Origin: Clostridia bacterium
GTDB taxonomy: Bacteria > Bacillota > Clostridia > Oscillospirales > Oscillospiraceae
NCBI GenBank assembly: GCA_009929315.1
Contig: SAAS01000011.1
Span: 1 to 54,832, forward strand
Direction of reading: 5' to 3'
DNA length: 54,832 bases
Numbering within the stretch: position 1 is the stretch's first letter; each line of letters opens with the position of its first letter. The notes beneath the pieces were generated by a model. That model saw only the letters and a program-made list of their open reading frames with translations. It was not told where the DNA came from and did not search any database. Positions 30,233 to 37,525 of this stretch are shown here, piece by piece. A program made the position numbers and the translations under genes.

Positions 30233-31375
30233 TTACAGCTCAACCCATGCAGAGTTGTTCTTTGCGCTGTCAACAACCGCGTGGATAAAGCGGACGCCGG
30301 ACAGGCCTTCCGACACTGTCGGGAAATCGGCGCTTTCAACAGACTTGCCGTTTTTCTTATCTATCAGGGCGGAAACAAAGTTTCTGTAAATGTTTGCGAA
30401 AGCAATATACAGTCCTTCGGGGTGTCCGACGGGAATACGGCTTGTCGCCCCCGCCTTTTCCTTAATGTATCCGTCGCCGCGTGAAAGAATTTGAGGCGCT
30501 CCGCCCTTCGGGGTGAAACGCAGATAATCGGGGTGTTCCTGCTGCCATTCAAGTGAGCCGAGCTCACCGAAAACGCGCACCACAAGACCGTTTAAATGCC
30601 CCATCGCTATCTGTGAGCACCAGTAAGCGCCGTTTACACCGTTGTCGTACTCAACTATTATATTGGAGTTAAGGTCGAGCGCATGACCAAAGGTGTTCGT
30701 TGTGGCAAGAAGGCGCTTGATTTTTAAGCCCGTGACATAGTGGACATAGTTTTCAATATGCGTTCCGATATCGCCAACGCAGTTTGAAATTCCCGAATAC
30801 TTGGGGTCCTTTCTCCAGACGGATAGATTTTCCTGCGCGCCCTCAACCGGTGAAAGCTCGTTGATAAGCCAATCCTGAACATATTCCGCGTTGACGGAGG
30901 CAATCTTGCCGATTTTGCCCTCGGCAATCATCTCCTTCATGACCTTTGTCATTGTGTAGCCGGTGTAGGTGTAGGTAATTCCGAAAAGCAGTCCCTTTTC
31001 CTTTGCCAGCGAGACGAGCTCCTCGGCTTGACTTATCTCAAAGCAAAGCGGCTTCTCGCAGACGACATTTATTCCGTTGCTGAGAAATTCCTTTGCAACC
31101 TCGTAGTGAGTTGAGTTCGGAGTGGTAATGACAACAAAGTCAATTCCATCAGCTCTGGCGGCCTCTTTGGCGGCCATTTCGCGGAAATCACCGTAAACAC
31201 GGGATTTATCGATGCAGTATTCCTGCGCGGTCTCATCATTTTTCGCAGCATCCCTGCTGAAACAGCCCGCGGCGAACTCAACTCTTGTGTCAAAGTTAAT
31301 CGCCTTGCGGTGAACCTCGCCGATGAAAGCGTGGAGGTCGCCGCCAACCATACCGTAACGAATTTGTTTAGCCAT
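30233..31375 (-). CDS. Gfo/Idh/MocA family NAD(P)-dependent oxidoreductase
   Basis: A 380-residue sugar or inositol dehydrogenase-like protein. The N-terminal Rossmann segment reads RYGMVGGDLHAFIGEVHR, a glycine arrangement seen in one branch of the family. NVVCEKPLCFEISQAEELV has the conserved EKP lysine, and the C-terminal half forms the substrate domain. It is followed 61 nt later by the binding-protein gene and preceded by the TIM-barrel isomerase gene. The substrate is unknown. Confidence 0.88.
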   Translation of the reverse strand: MAKQIRYGMVGGDLHAFIGEVHRKAINFDTRVEFAAGCFSRDAAKNDETAQEYCIDKSRVYGDFREMAAKEAARADGIDFVVITTPNSTHYEVAKEFLSNGINVVCEKPLCFEISQAEELVSLAKEKGLLFGITYTYTGYTMTKVMKEMIAEGKIGKIASVNAEYVQDWLINELSPVEGAQENLSVWRKDPKYSGISNCVGDIGTHIENYVHYVTGLKIKRLLATTNTFGHALDLNSNIIVEYDNGVNGAYWCSQIAMGHLNGLVVRVFGELGSLEWQQEHPDYLRFTPKGGAPQILSRGDGYIKEKAGATSRIPVGHPEGLYIAFANIYRNFVSALIDKKNGKSVESADFPTVSEGLSGVRFIHAVVDSAKNNSAWVEL

Positions 31376-31386
31376 GTCGCGCCTCC

Positions 31387-32379
31387 TCAGTTTGCTATTG
31401 CGTCATCAAACTTAAAGTCCGACGCTTTAAAGTCGATTTTCTTTACAAAGGCGCAGGCTTCGGTCGCGCCGTCGATACGGTCCATGCCGCTGTCCTCCCA
31501 CTCGACGGAGAGAGGTCCCGTGTATCCCATATCGTTGAGAACGCGGATTATCTCCTCGAAGTTTACGTGCCCGTGTCCCAGGCTGCGGAAATTCCAGCCG
31601 CGCTTCATGCTGCCGAAATCGATATGCGAGCCGAGTAGTCCCGTGCGTCCGTCAAGTGTAACCGCGGCGTCCTTCATGTGGACATGGTAGACGCGGTCGC
31701 GGAAATCAGAAAGGAAAAGATGCGGGGTCATGCCCTGCCAGATAAGGTGGCTCGGGTCGAAATTGAGTCCGAACTCGGGACGGTCGGCAAATTTCTCGAG
31801 CAGCTTTTTAGTGGAATAGTAGTCAAACGCAATCTCGCCGGGGTGAACCTCAAGGGCGAACTTGACATTGTTCTTCTTAAACTCATCCAGAATCGGGGCC
31901 CAGAGCCTTACGATTTCGTTAAAGCCGTCCTCCACCATCTGCTCGGTGGTCTGCGGGAAGGAATAAATGTATTTCCAGATTGGCGAACCGGTGAAGCCCG
32001 TAACAACTTCGACGCCCAACTTTCTTGCGACGACAGCCGACTTTTTCATGGTTTCGGCTCCCCATGCACGGATTTCCTCAGGCTTATCCGCAAGCGCCGC
32101 GGGAGCGAAGTTATTCAGACGGAAATCAGGGGCGTCGCCCACACACTGCCCGATTATGTGCGTGGCAATTGCGCGGCATACAAGACCGTGCTTTTTAAGC
32201 GTGTCCAGAACGTACTGCACATAGCTTTCATCCGAATATGCCTTGTCGATGTCCAGGTTGTTGCCCCAGCAGGCAAGCTCCAGCCCGTCATATCCCATTT
32301 TCTTTGCCAGAGCACAAAGATCGTCAAGCGGCAGGTCCGCCCACTGGCAGGTGCACAGAGTAACAGGTCTTTTTCCCAT
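31387..32379 (-). CDS. Sugar phosphate isomerase/epimerase (TIM barrel, AP endonuclease 2 family)
   Basis: A 330-residue xylose-isomerase-like TIM barrel. Metal-site residues are visible in KFALEVHPGEIAFDYYS, GLNFDPSHLIWQ, VYHVHMKDAAV and LSVEWEDSGMDR. It is paired with a Gfo/Idh/MocA dehydrogenase, a combination found in inositol, keto-sugar and rare-sugar pathways. First structural gene of the minus-strand regulon, 156 nt downstream of the LacI gene. The reaction cannot be named from the sequence. Confidence 0.87.
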   Translation of the reverse strand: MGKRPVTLCTCQWADLPLDDLCALAKKMGYDGLELACWGNNLDIDKAYSDESYVQYVLDTLKKHGLVCRAIATHIIGQCVGDAPDFRLNNFAPAALADKPEEIRAWGAETMKKSAVVARKLGVEVVTGFTGSPIWKYIYSFPQTTEQMVEDGFNEIVRLWAPILDEFKKNNVKFALEVHPGEIAFDYYSTKKLLEKFADRPEFGLNFDPSHLIWQGMTPHLFLSDFRDRVYHVHMKDAAVTLDGRTGLLGSHIDFGSMKRGWNFRSLGHGHVNFEEIIRVLNDMGYTGPLSVEWEDSGMDRIDGATEACAFVKKIDFKASDFKFDDAIAN

Positions 32380-32469
32380 TTGTTTGTTCCTCCTTGTAAT
32401 TCAATAATGTTCTCGCTTTTATACCACAAGCGCGAAGCGCCGCTTAGGTATATGCATTTGAATCCGTAT

Positions 32470-32489
32470 AATGTCCGCTCGCTGACATT
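32470..32489. promoter_or_regulatory. Candidate operator upstream of the sugar operon
   Basis: An interrupted palindrome, AATGTCCGC at 32470 and GCTGACATT ending at 32489. It lies just downstream of a plausible minus-strand promoter (TTCAAA, 17 nt, TGTAAT). Its sequence is not the same as the palindrome at the lacI promoter, so the regulator is uncertain. Confidence 0.4.
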
Positions 32490-32535
32490 ATTACACAACT
32501 TTCAATAGGTATTTTGAAAGCATATTTTGTAGGCA

Positions 32536-33534
32536 TTACTTCGAGTTTTTCAGTTTTATCTGATTTTCCGTATAATTGTACTTTTCACGGGGCGGTTTTT
32601 GGTTTGAAAGGTAATCGTGGAGAATCTTGATGGTAAGTGCCCCCTGCTCGTACGGCTGCTGGGTTATCGTTGCCGATATAACGCCCTTGTTCAGATATTC
32701 GCTGGTAGCCGTTGTTTCGTCCACCGTGATAATGCGAATGCTTTCACCGCTTTCGAGCACCGCCTCCACGCCGCCCTTTACTCCTGCCGCGGCGAAGAAA
32801 ATAAGGTCTGGATGGTGCTTTGCAATGAGTTCTCTCGTTACCAGATGTGAGCGCTCATCATCGTCGGCGTTTTCAACACAGGCAACAATAGAAATATTCG
32901 GGTTTTCCGAAACGCTGTCGGTAAAGCCGGAGATTCGCTGCTTATGCCCCTTCATCATAAAGCTTCCTATTATGATGCCGACCTTGCCGCCGCGAACGCC
33001 CAGAATCAGTTTTGCGATATCCCCGCCCAGACCGCCGCTGTTATAGTAATCGCAGCCGACAAACGCAAGCTTCTCGGTTTGTATGTCCGTGTTAAACACG
33101 GCAATCGGAATATCCAGCGAATCGAGCTTTTCTCTGACCTCCGGAAGGTCAAGCGGCATTATCGCCAGAGCGTCAACCCCGCTCGAGAGCACCTCGTCAA
33201 TAGCCTCAAGCTGCTCCGAACCGTCGTAGCCCTTAATTTCCTTAACGATTACGCCGAAGCCGTAACTGCCGTATTTCTGGGCTCTGTCATGTATTCCCCG
33301 AAGTACATCGTCAAAAAATTCGTTTCCGAGCGAGTTTATTACAACTCCGATATTCATGTGTTTTCGAGATTTTATAAGCGCCTGCGCCAGACGGTTCGGC
33401 TGATAGTTGTTTTGCTCCGCAATGCTCAATATCCGTTGGGTCAGCTCCGAATTCACATTTCCCCGCCCGTTAAGCACACGGTCAACCGTCCCTCTGCTGG
33501 TTCCGGCTAAAGAAGCAATTTCCTTTATTGTCAT
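32536..33534 (-). CDS. LacI-family transcriptional regulator
   Basis: A 332-residue repressor-type regulator. The N-terminal helix-turn-helix is MTIKEIASLAGTSRGTVDR, followed by the hinge helix region QPNRLAQALIKSRK and a periplasmic-binding-like effector domain. The start at 33534 is set by the domain boundary; a longer frame to 33606 would add 24 non-homologous residues and run through the operator. It probably controls the sugar genes immediately downstream and itself, because a palindrome lies at its own promoter. Confidence 0.92.
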   Translation of the reverse strand: MTIKEIASLAGTSRGTVDRVLNGRGNVNSELTQRILSIAEQNNYQPNRLAQALIKSRKHMNIGVVINSLGNEFFDDVLRGIHDRAQKYGSYGFGVIVKEIKGYDGSEQLEAIDEVLSSGVDALAIMPLDLPEVREKLDSLDIPIAVFNTDIQTEKLAFVGCDYYNSGGLGGDIAKLILGVRGGKVGIIIGSFMMKGHKQRISGFTDSVSENPNISIVACVENADDDERSHLVTRELIAKHHPDLIFFAAAGVKGGVEAVLESGESIRIITVDETTATSEYLNKGVISATITQQPYEQGALTIKILHDYLSNQKPPREKYNYTENQIKLKNSK

Positions 33535-33591
33535 GTTATATCCCCAGAAAAAGAATTGAAAAGGAAAGCGGATTCGCTTGTGCCCTTTTCC

Positions 33592-33609
33592 ACTGTGCTC
33601 GAGCACAGT
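33592..33609. promoter_or_regulatory. Palindromic operator at the lacI-family promoter
   Basis: A perfect 18-bp palindrome ACTGTGCTCGAGCACAGT with the central CG typical of LacI-family operators. It lies just downstream of the minus-strand -10 box at 33613-33618, about where transcription would start, so autorepression is likely. Confidence 0.75.
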
Positions 33610-33612
33610 AAC

Positions 33613-33641
33613 ACTTTATCACATCGATTTCCGACTGTCAA
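33613..33641 (-). promoter_or_regulatory. Promoter of the lacI-family gene
   Basis: On the minus strand TTGACA (33636-33641), a 17-nt spacer and TAAAGT (33613-33618). The operator palindrome follows three bases downstream. Confidence 0.65.
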
Positions 33642-33854
33642 TAAACATTAAATAATACCCATATATCTTCCGCACTTTTGTGATTGTTGCACAATACAAG
33701 CTCCTTCATTTTTTAGCGCATTTACCATACAAGTGTGCTCAAGCTTAACCGCGGATAAAATAGTCCCCCCGCAGCTTCCTGCAGGGGGCACATTCAATAC
33801 CTTCACAGCTGAATACGGACATTTAAGAAATACGGGCTTCCGCCGCAATTGACA
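33642..33854. other. Intergenic region without a supported gene
   Basis: Between the lacI-family and tRNA-Ala promoters I see no credible gene. A GC-rich inverted repeat around 33765-33787 (CCCCCGCAG with CTGCAGGGGG) may be a terminator relic. A partial match to the operator half-site (GTGTGCTCAAGC) occurs near 33733. Confidence 0.4.
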
Positions 33855-33883
33855 TTGACAATCCGGACAATTTCTGTTAATAT
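33855..33883 (+). promoter_or_regulatory. Promoter of tRNA-Ala
   Basis: TTGACA (33855-33860), a 17-nt spacer and TAATAT (33878-33883), about 105 nt before the tRNA. Confidence 0.65.
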
Positions 33884-33994
33884 ACCAAATGTCCGCTGAA
33901 CATGTTTTATTTTCAGTGTTTTTCTCCGTGATAAAACAGAAGCAGTTTCAGGACATCGGCGCAGCCTCGTATGACCGCACCGCACATTATGCCC

Positions 33995-34070
33995 GGGGGT
34001 ATAGCTCAGCTGGGAGAGCGTCTGACTGGCAGTCAGAAGGTCAGCGGTTCGATCCCGCTTATCTCCACCA
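33995..34070 (+). tRNA. tRNA-Ala (anticodon GGC)
   Basis: A 76-nt cloverleaf with encoded CCA. The acceptor strands GGGGGTA and TATCTCC pair with two G-T wobbles. The D-arm contains AGCTCAGCTGGGAGAGC. The anticodon stem CTGAC/GTCAG carries the loop with GGC, and the T-arm has GGTTCGATCC. Its last 46 bases double as the left attachment site of the integrated element; integration left the tRNA intact. Confidence 0.95.
34025..34070. repeat. attL core: 46-bp direct repeat inside tRNA-Ala
   Basis: The sequence from the anticodon stem to the CCA end is repeated exactly at 42844-42889. The two copies bracket the element encoding a tyrosine integrase next to this site, the classic layout of tRNA 3'-end integration. 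Confidence 0.93.
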
Positions 34071-34075
34071 TCAAA

Positions 34076-34110
34076 AAGTCTTGTAATCTCAACGGTTACA
34101 GGGCTTTTTT
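34076..34110 (+). terminator. Terminator supplied by the element for tRNA-Ala
   Basis: AAGTCTTGTAA (34076-34086) pairs with TTACAGGGCTT (34096-34106) using two G-U wobbles, then TTTT. It lies just inside the element and replaces the original tRNA terminator, now at 42894. Confidence 0.75.
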
Positions 34111-34141
34111 CTTTTGTCCCATCAAGTCATTTTCGGCTCTC

Positions 34142-34162
34142 TTCTAACACTTTTTCTAACAC
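34142..34162. repeat. Two TTCTAACAC repeats, candidate integrase arm sites (left)
   Basis: TTCTAACAC at 34142-34150 and 34154-34162, between attL and the integrase stop codon. The same 9-mer occurs three times near attR. Matching repeats at both ends of the element suggest arm-type integrase binding sites. Confidence 0.55.
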
Positions 34163-34165
34163 CCA

Positions 34166-35320
34166 TCAAGTTTTCTCCGCGAGGCGGCTCGAAAGCATAT
34201 CAGCCATGCTCTTTTTACGGCTCACATCTATATGAGAGTATATATTTGCGGTCATCCTTATATCGGAGTGTCCGAGCCATTCTTGAACGTCTTTAAGCGA
34301 AAACCCCATGTTGATAAGGAAACTGGCGCAGCTATGGCGAAGCTCATGGAATCGGATATGAGGCAAGTCGTTTTTCTCTAGCAGCACCCTGAATCTGCGT
34401 GTCACATAATCGGGGGCAAACGGTCTGCCATCGTCCCACTTGAGTATGTAATCATTCGCCGTGTATTCCCTGCCGAACAGTTTTCTGTTTACCTTATCCT
34501 GTTCTTTAAGGTCCAGTAGCATTTTCCTAATCTCTGGCATAAGCGGAAAGCTCCTGTGACTGGCTGCATTCTTCGTCTTGTCCTTTTCCACTACCTCAAT
34601 AACTTTTGTTACTGTGTGCTTTATGGTTAGCGTTCCGTTTTCAAAATCAACACTATCCCACTTTAAGCCGAGGACTTCACTCCGGCGCAGACCATAAACA
34701 GATGTTAGCTTTATAAGCGGATAGAGAGGCTCGTCCTTAATGACTTCTAATAGGGTGTTGAGCTGCTCCATGCTATAATACTTAGACTCATACCGTTGCA
34801 TTTTCGGCAAAGTTACCTGCTCACAAGGGTTATTTGGAATAATACCATCCCTCACAGCTTCCTTAAGGGTTTGAAACAAGATGTTTTTATGAAGCCGCAC
34901 GCTTTGGGGTGATAGACCGCCTTTTCCGTCAATTCGTCCGCTTTTGCTCTTCTCATCGAAATATGCTTGTAGAACTCGGCGATTAACGTCCACCAGCTTA
35001 ATTTTAAGATTGTCGAAGTAGGGCAGCAGTTGAACTTTTGCCAAGTGTTCATTACCTTGTAATGTAACCGAATCCATTCGAGCCGCCGAATCCTTCAGCC
35101 ATTGACGAATAGCGTCACTAAATAGCATATCACTATAAACGAGGTTTTCTTTCGCCTCATATTCTCGCAGCTTTTCCCTCATCATCTGTTCCGCTCGTTT
35201 CTTGTTTCCCTTGACCGCCAGACCCGATGAAATCCACTTCGGCTTGCGCTTTCCGTCCTTGTCATAGGTATTAATTACTATGTAGTATATATCATTTTTG
35301 ATTTGTAGGCTTGCTGTCAT
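34166..35320 (-). CDS. Tyrosine recombinase (integrase) of the CRESS-type element
   Basis: A 384-residue integrase of the Tn916/phage type. It has an N-terminal arm-binding region (IKNDIYYIVINTYDKDGKRK), a central core-binding SAM-like domain (about residues 60-150) and a C-terminal catalytic domain. Catalytic residues are visible: arginine in VYGLRRSEVLGLKW, HELRHSCASFL, GHSDIRMT and the tyrosine in NIYSHID. It lies right beside attL, as expected for the enzyme that integrates the element into tRNA-Ala. Likely cotranscribed with the excisionase-like and rep genes upstream. Confidence 0.95.
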   Translation of the reverse strand: MTASLQIKNDIYYIVINTYDKDGKRKPKWISSGLAVKGNKKRAEQMMREKLREYEAKENLVYSDMLFSDAIRQWLKDSAARMDSVTLQGNEHLAKVQLLPYFDNLKIKLVDVNRRVLQAYFDEKSKSGRIDGKGGLSPQSVRLHKNILFQTLKEAVRDGIIPNNPCEQVTLPKMQRYESKYYSMEQLNTLLEVIKDEPLYPLIKLTSVYGLRRSEVLGLKWDSVDFENGTLTIKHTVTKVIEVVEKDKTKNAASHRSFPLMPEIRKMLLDLKEQDKVNRKLFGREYTANDYILKWDDGRPFAPDYVTRRFRVLLEKNDLPHIRFHELRHSCASFLINMGFSLKDVQEWLGHSDIRMTANIYSHIDVSRKKSMADMLSSRLAEKT

Positions 35321-35354
35321 AATAACTCCTTTCTTATACAGAACGAGCCTACCA

Positions 35355-35546
35355 TTACGCTCTTATATTGTATCTGGAACTCTGAAGATAGTCAATCAGG
35401 CAGCACTTCGGAATGACAATTTTTCGCCCTATTCGCTTGCTGCCGATAACACGGTTATTTATTAGCTCGTATGCTTTGTTTTTGCCTATTCCCAGAGCTT
35501 CGGCTAATTTTTCTACTGTTAGTACATCTGGATATTCGTTGAACAT
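35355..35546 (-). CDS. Excisionase-like helix-turn-helix protein
   Basis: A 63-residue protein with a winged-helix/MerR-like DNA-binding domain of the excisionase family. LTVEKLAEALGIGKNKAYELIN is the helix-turn-helix (split here around residues 9-30), and RIGRKIVIPKCCLIDYL forms the wing and C-terminus. AAAGGAG precedes the ATG. It sits between rep and int (15-nt and 34-nt gaps) and probably directs the integrase toward excision. Confidence 0.87.
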   Translation of the reverse strand: MFNEYPDVLTVEKLAEALGIGKNKAYELINNRVIGSKRIGRKIVIPKCCLIDYLQSSRYNIRA

Positions 35547-35561
35547 TTTTCTCCTTTCCGT

Positions 35562-36497
35562 TTATTCCTGAAGCCATCCGTCACCGTCTTTTGCATTAGG
35601 TAACAATTCATGGATATGATGTATTCTCCTTAACAGGGCTAGCCATGTCCCATGCTGCTCTGCTTGTATGTTTGGATATTGCTGTTCTAGCGGAATATTT
35701 GACAGAATGTAGACCTTTGTGTAACAGGCTTGTTTATTCGAGTATCGGCAGGGCAATTCAACGGGATAACCGTCCAGATAGTTAAGCATATCCCCAATCG
35801 GAAGATTGCTGCGGAATTCTTCGAACATTATTACATTCTGCCCTTTGTACCCGTCAAATGGATGTGTATAATCCGTCACTCTGTATACATTTTCGTAAAC
35901 ATACTCATCCATGACGGATCGGGTTTTCCCAACGCCTGCTTTGCCCCAAAGGTAGGTCACATCTAGCTTGCGAAATACATTTTTATATTCTTCTTCGAGC
36001 AGGGTTTGTCTGGTGCGATCCATTTTATCTTGCCTGTTCATTGCGTTGGGATATACTTCCATAACCTCAAAGTTACTTGCCTTTTTCTTTAGCATTTCAT
36101 AGATAGCAGCGGTTTCCTTTACCCCCTCGGCTCTGTCGGGCGGCAGTTCTCCGTATTCTTCAAAGGTTTCAGGGATATTTGTTTCCTTTTTCTCGCTATC
36201 AGCCCATTTACCCTCTTTGCGTATGTAATCGCGGTTTTCCTTATTGCTGCCCTTTGACGGTTCAAGGTGTGCGCCATAGAACGGCTTCTGCAATGCTGCG
36301 AACTCTACCGCATTTTTAAACACAATGAATAAGTGAGTATGAGGCGTGCCCTCTTCTCCTATCTCATCGCACATACACCAATATATTAAACCTGAGAAAG
36401 TTCCGAGCGCATTTCTTATATACTCATGCGACCAATCATGTTTTTCAGGATTATTAAGTGTAAGCTGATATTTCCTGCTTGCTTGTGTCCTTGCCAT
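35562..36497 (-). CDS. CRESS-DNA-virus-like replication initiator Rep (HUH endonuclease + SF3 helicase)
   Basis: A 311-residue Rep with the complete CRESS architecture. The endonuclease domain has motif I YQLTLNNP (residues 10-17), motif II PHTHLFI (52-58, metal-binding histidines H53 and H55) and motif III YIRK (91-94, catalytic Y91). The superfamily 3 helicase domain has Walker A GKAGVGKT (185-192), Walker B VIMFEEF (222-228) and motif C YILSN (263-267). It would nick the TAGTATTAC origin loop found 43 nt upstream and drive rolling-circle replication. AAAGGAG lies 6 nt before the ATG. Bacterial plasmid Reps of this kind (pCRESS) are known relatives of circovirus Reps. Confidence 0.93.
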   Translation of the reverse strand: MARTQASRKYQLTLNNPEKHDWSHEYIRNALGTFSGLIYWCMCDEIGEEGTPHTHLFIVFKNAVEFAALQKPFYGAHLEPSKGSNKENRDYIRKEGKWADSEKKETNIPETFEEYGELPPDRAEGVKETAAIYEMLKKKASNFEVMEVYPNAMNRQDKMDRTRQTLLEEEYKNVFRKLDVTYLWGKAGVGKTRSVMDEYVYENVYRVTDYTHPFDGYKGQNVIMFEEFRSNLPIGDMLNYLDGYPVELPCRYSNKQACYTKVYILSNIPLEQQYPNIQAEQHGTWLALLRRIHHIHELLPNAKDGDGWLQE

Positions 36498-36528
36498 TTT
36501 CTTCTCCTTTCATCTTTGTACCATGTAC

Positions 36529-36560
36529 ACATGCAAAGGGTAATACTATCCTTTGCATGT
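36529..36560 (-). other. CRESS-type origin of replication: stem-loop with TAGTATTAC
   Basis: A perfect 11-bp stem, ACATGCAAAGG (36529-36539) with CCTTTGCATGT (36550-36560). Read on the minus strand, the strand of rep, the 10-nt loop is ATAGTATTAC, containing TAGTATTAC (36540-36548). This is the exact nonanucleotide of circovirus and nanovirus origins, nicked by Rep between the seventh and eighth base (TAGTATT/AC). It lies 32 nt upstream of the rep start. Confidence 0.92.
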
Positions 36561-36569
36561 TTCTTGACG

Positions 36570-36615
36570 GTTGATGTTTCGTATCGTATAATTGTATCAA
36601 CATCGTTTATCAACA
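36570..36615. promoter_or_regulatory. GTTGAT/ATCAAC repeats and rep promoter
   Basis: GTTGAT at 36570-36575 and ATCAAC at 36596-36601 and 36609-36614; the last two are parts of two TATCAACA copies 13 nt apart. On the minus strand TTGATA (36608-36613), 17 nt and TATACG (36585-36590) could be the rep promoter. The repeats may be operators for the Cro/C1 regulator or Rep-binding iterons beside the origin. Confidence 0.55.
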
Positions 36616-36670
36616 ATTTATCCGTCATTCTAAAATTATGCAATAGCTTATTCCCATATTTCACACTATG

Positions 36671-36699
36671 TTAACACAATTATTTGTTTCGTATATTAC
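36671..36699 (+). promoter_or_regulatory. Possible promoter of the Cro/C1-type regulator
   Basis: TTAACA (36671-36676), a 17-nt spacer and TATTAC (36694-36699), 36 nt before the start codon. Confidence 0.45.
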
Positions 36700-36734
36700 A
36701 ATCATTTCATAAGCAAGTATTGGGAGGTATCTCT

Positions 36735-37193
36735 ATGAACGACAAAATAATAAACCCATTTTCTCCTTATGAGCTGCAATTTAGCGTTCAGGAGCGAAAG
36801 GCTATGTTAGCTGAAATGCTAAGAGATCTAAGGAAAGCTAAGGGCTATCAGCAAAAGGAAATCGCTGAACTTCTTGGTATATCCCCACAAACCTATAATG
36901 GCTATGAAACAGGGCGCAATGAGCCGCCAATTGAGGTGCTAGTACGCTTTTCATATTTATATGAATTGCCTATTGATATTCTCGTTCAAAAAGACAGGCA
37001 GCACAAAGAAAATGAAAGCGTCATGGTAACCGTCACGAAACTGGATGAAGAGATTGACGAGATAAAGAAGCAGCTTAAAAACTCCAAGTATGGCGAAAAC
37101 TTGCAGCTTAAGCAGATGATGGATATGATGGAGCAGATGACCGACATGATAAAAACTGTTGCCAGTAATGCGAGTTCTAAAGACAAGAAATAG
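36735..37193 (+). CDS. Cro/C1-type (XRE) helix-turn-helix regulator
   Basis: A 152-residue regulator divergent from rep. The helix-turn-helix lies at about residues 30-85, containing KGYQQKEIAELLGISPQTYN and GYETGRNEPPIEVLVR. A coiled, charged C-terminus follows (EEIDEIKKQLKNSKYGE, then a methionine-rich segment), probably for oligomerization. The start at 36735 has GGGAGG 7 nt upstream; a longer frame to 36684 lacks a ribosome binding site and covers the promoter. By position it is the likely repressor of rep-xis-int. Confidence 0.87.
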   Translation: MNDKIINPFSPYELQFSVQERKAMLAEMLRDLRKAKGYQQKEIAELLGISPQTYNGYETGRNEPPIEVLVRFSYLYELPIDILVQKDRQHKENESVMVTVTKLDEEIDEIKKQLKNSKYGENLQLKQMMDMMEQMTDMIKTVASNASSKDKK

Positions 37194-37214
37194 TAAGTGT
37201 AATAGTAGAGCGCA

Positions 37215-37380
37215 AGGGCGGCAATCGTTTGATTGCCGCCCTGCTGCTCATCTTGCTGCCTTCGTGGGGGCTGCACCCCCATTTAAGTCTGTGCTATGTC
37301 TTACATCATGCTACCCCAGCATACCGCACGCGCGGTCGTTCGACAGGGATCGCTGTGCCCCCTGTCCTCTCGTCCGTGCG
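37215..37380. other. Structured GC-rich noncoding block (candidate single-strand origin or RNA)
   Basis: Three successive stem structures: AGGGCGGCAATC (37215-37226) with 37231-37242; TGGGGG (37265-37270) with CCCCCA (37276-37281); and a nested pair CGCACG/CGTGCG (37325-37330, 37375-37380) around GACAGGG/CCCTGTC (37342-37348, 37360-37366). The block is much richer in GC than the surrounding element. The first stem may end the XRE transcript. The whole 37194-37451 stretch lacks a credible gene. Confidence 0.55.
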
Positions 37381-37451
37381 ACGGTGCAGCTTTACGCTAT
37401 ATTCATTCGGTATATAGGGTTAAACATTTAGCGCTCAATGCAGGCTAGACA

Positions 37452-37480
37452 TTTACACATTACGAAAAAGCGATTATAAT
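37452..37480 (+). promoter_or_regulatory. Promoter of the decayed-recombinase gene
   Basis: TTTACA (37452-37457), a 17-nt spacer and perfect TATAAT (37475-37480), 45 nt before the start codon. Confidence 0.75.
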
Positions 37481-37525
37481 ACCAATAAGTATGTTGTTTG
37501 ACTAAACCATTATGAGGTAACGTAT

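Noticed and set aside
33648..33848. Minus-strand 66-codon frame between the lacI-family gene and the tRNA
   Set aside because: No ribosome binding site or recognisable motif, and it overlaps GC-rich palindromic noncoding sequence.
36529..36560. Reading the stem-loop upstream of rep as a transcription terminator or attenuator
   Set aside because: No T-tract follows on either strand, and the loop carries the exact CRESS origin nonanucleotide beside a CRESS Rep gene.
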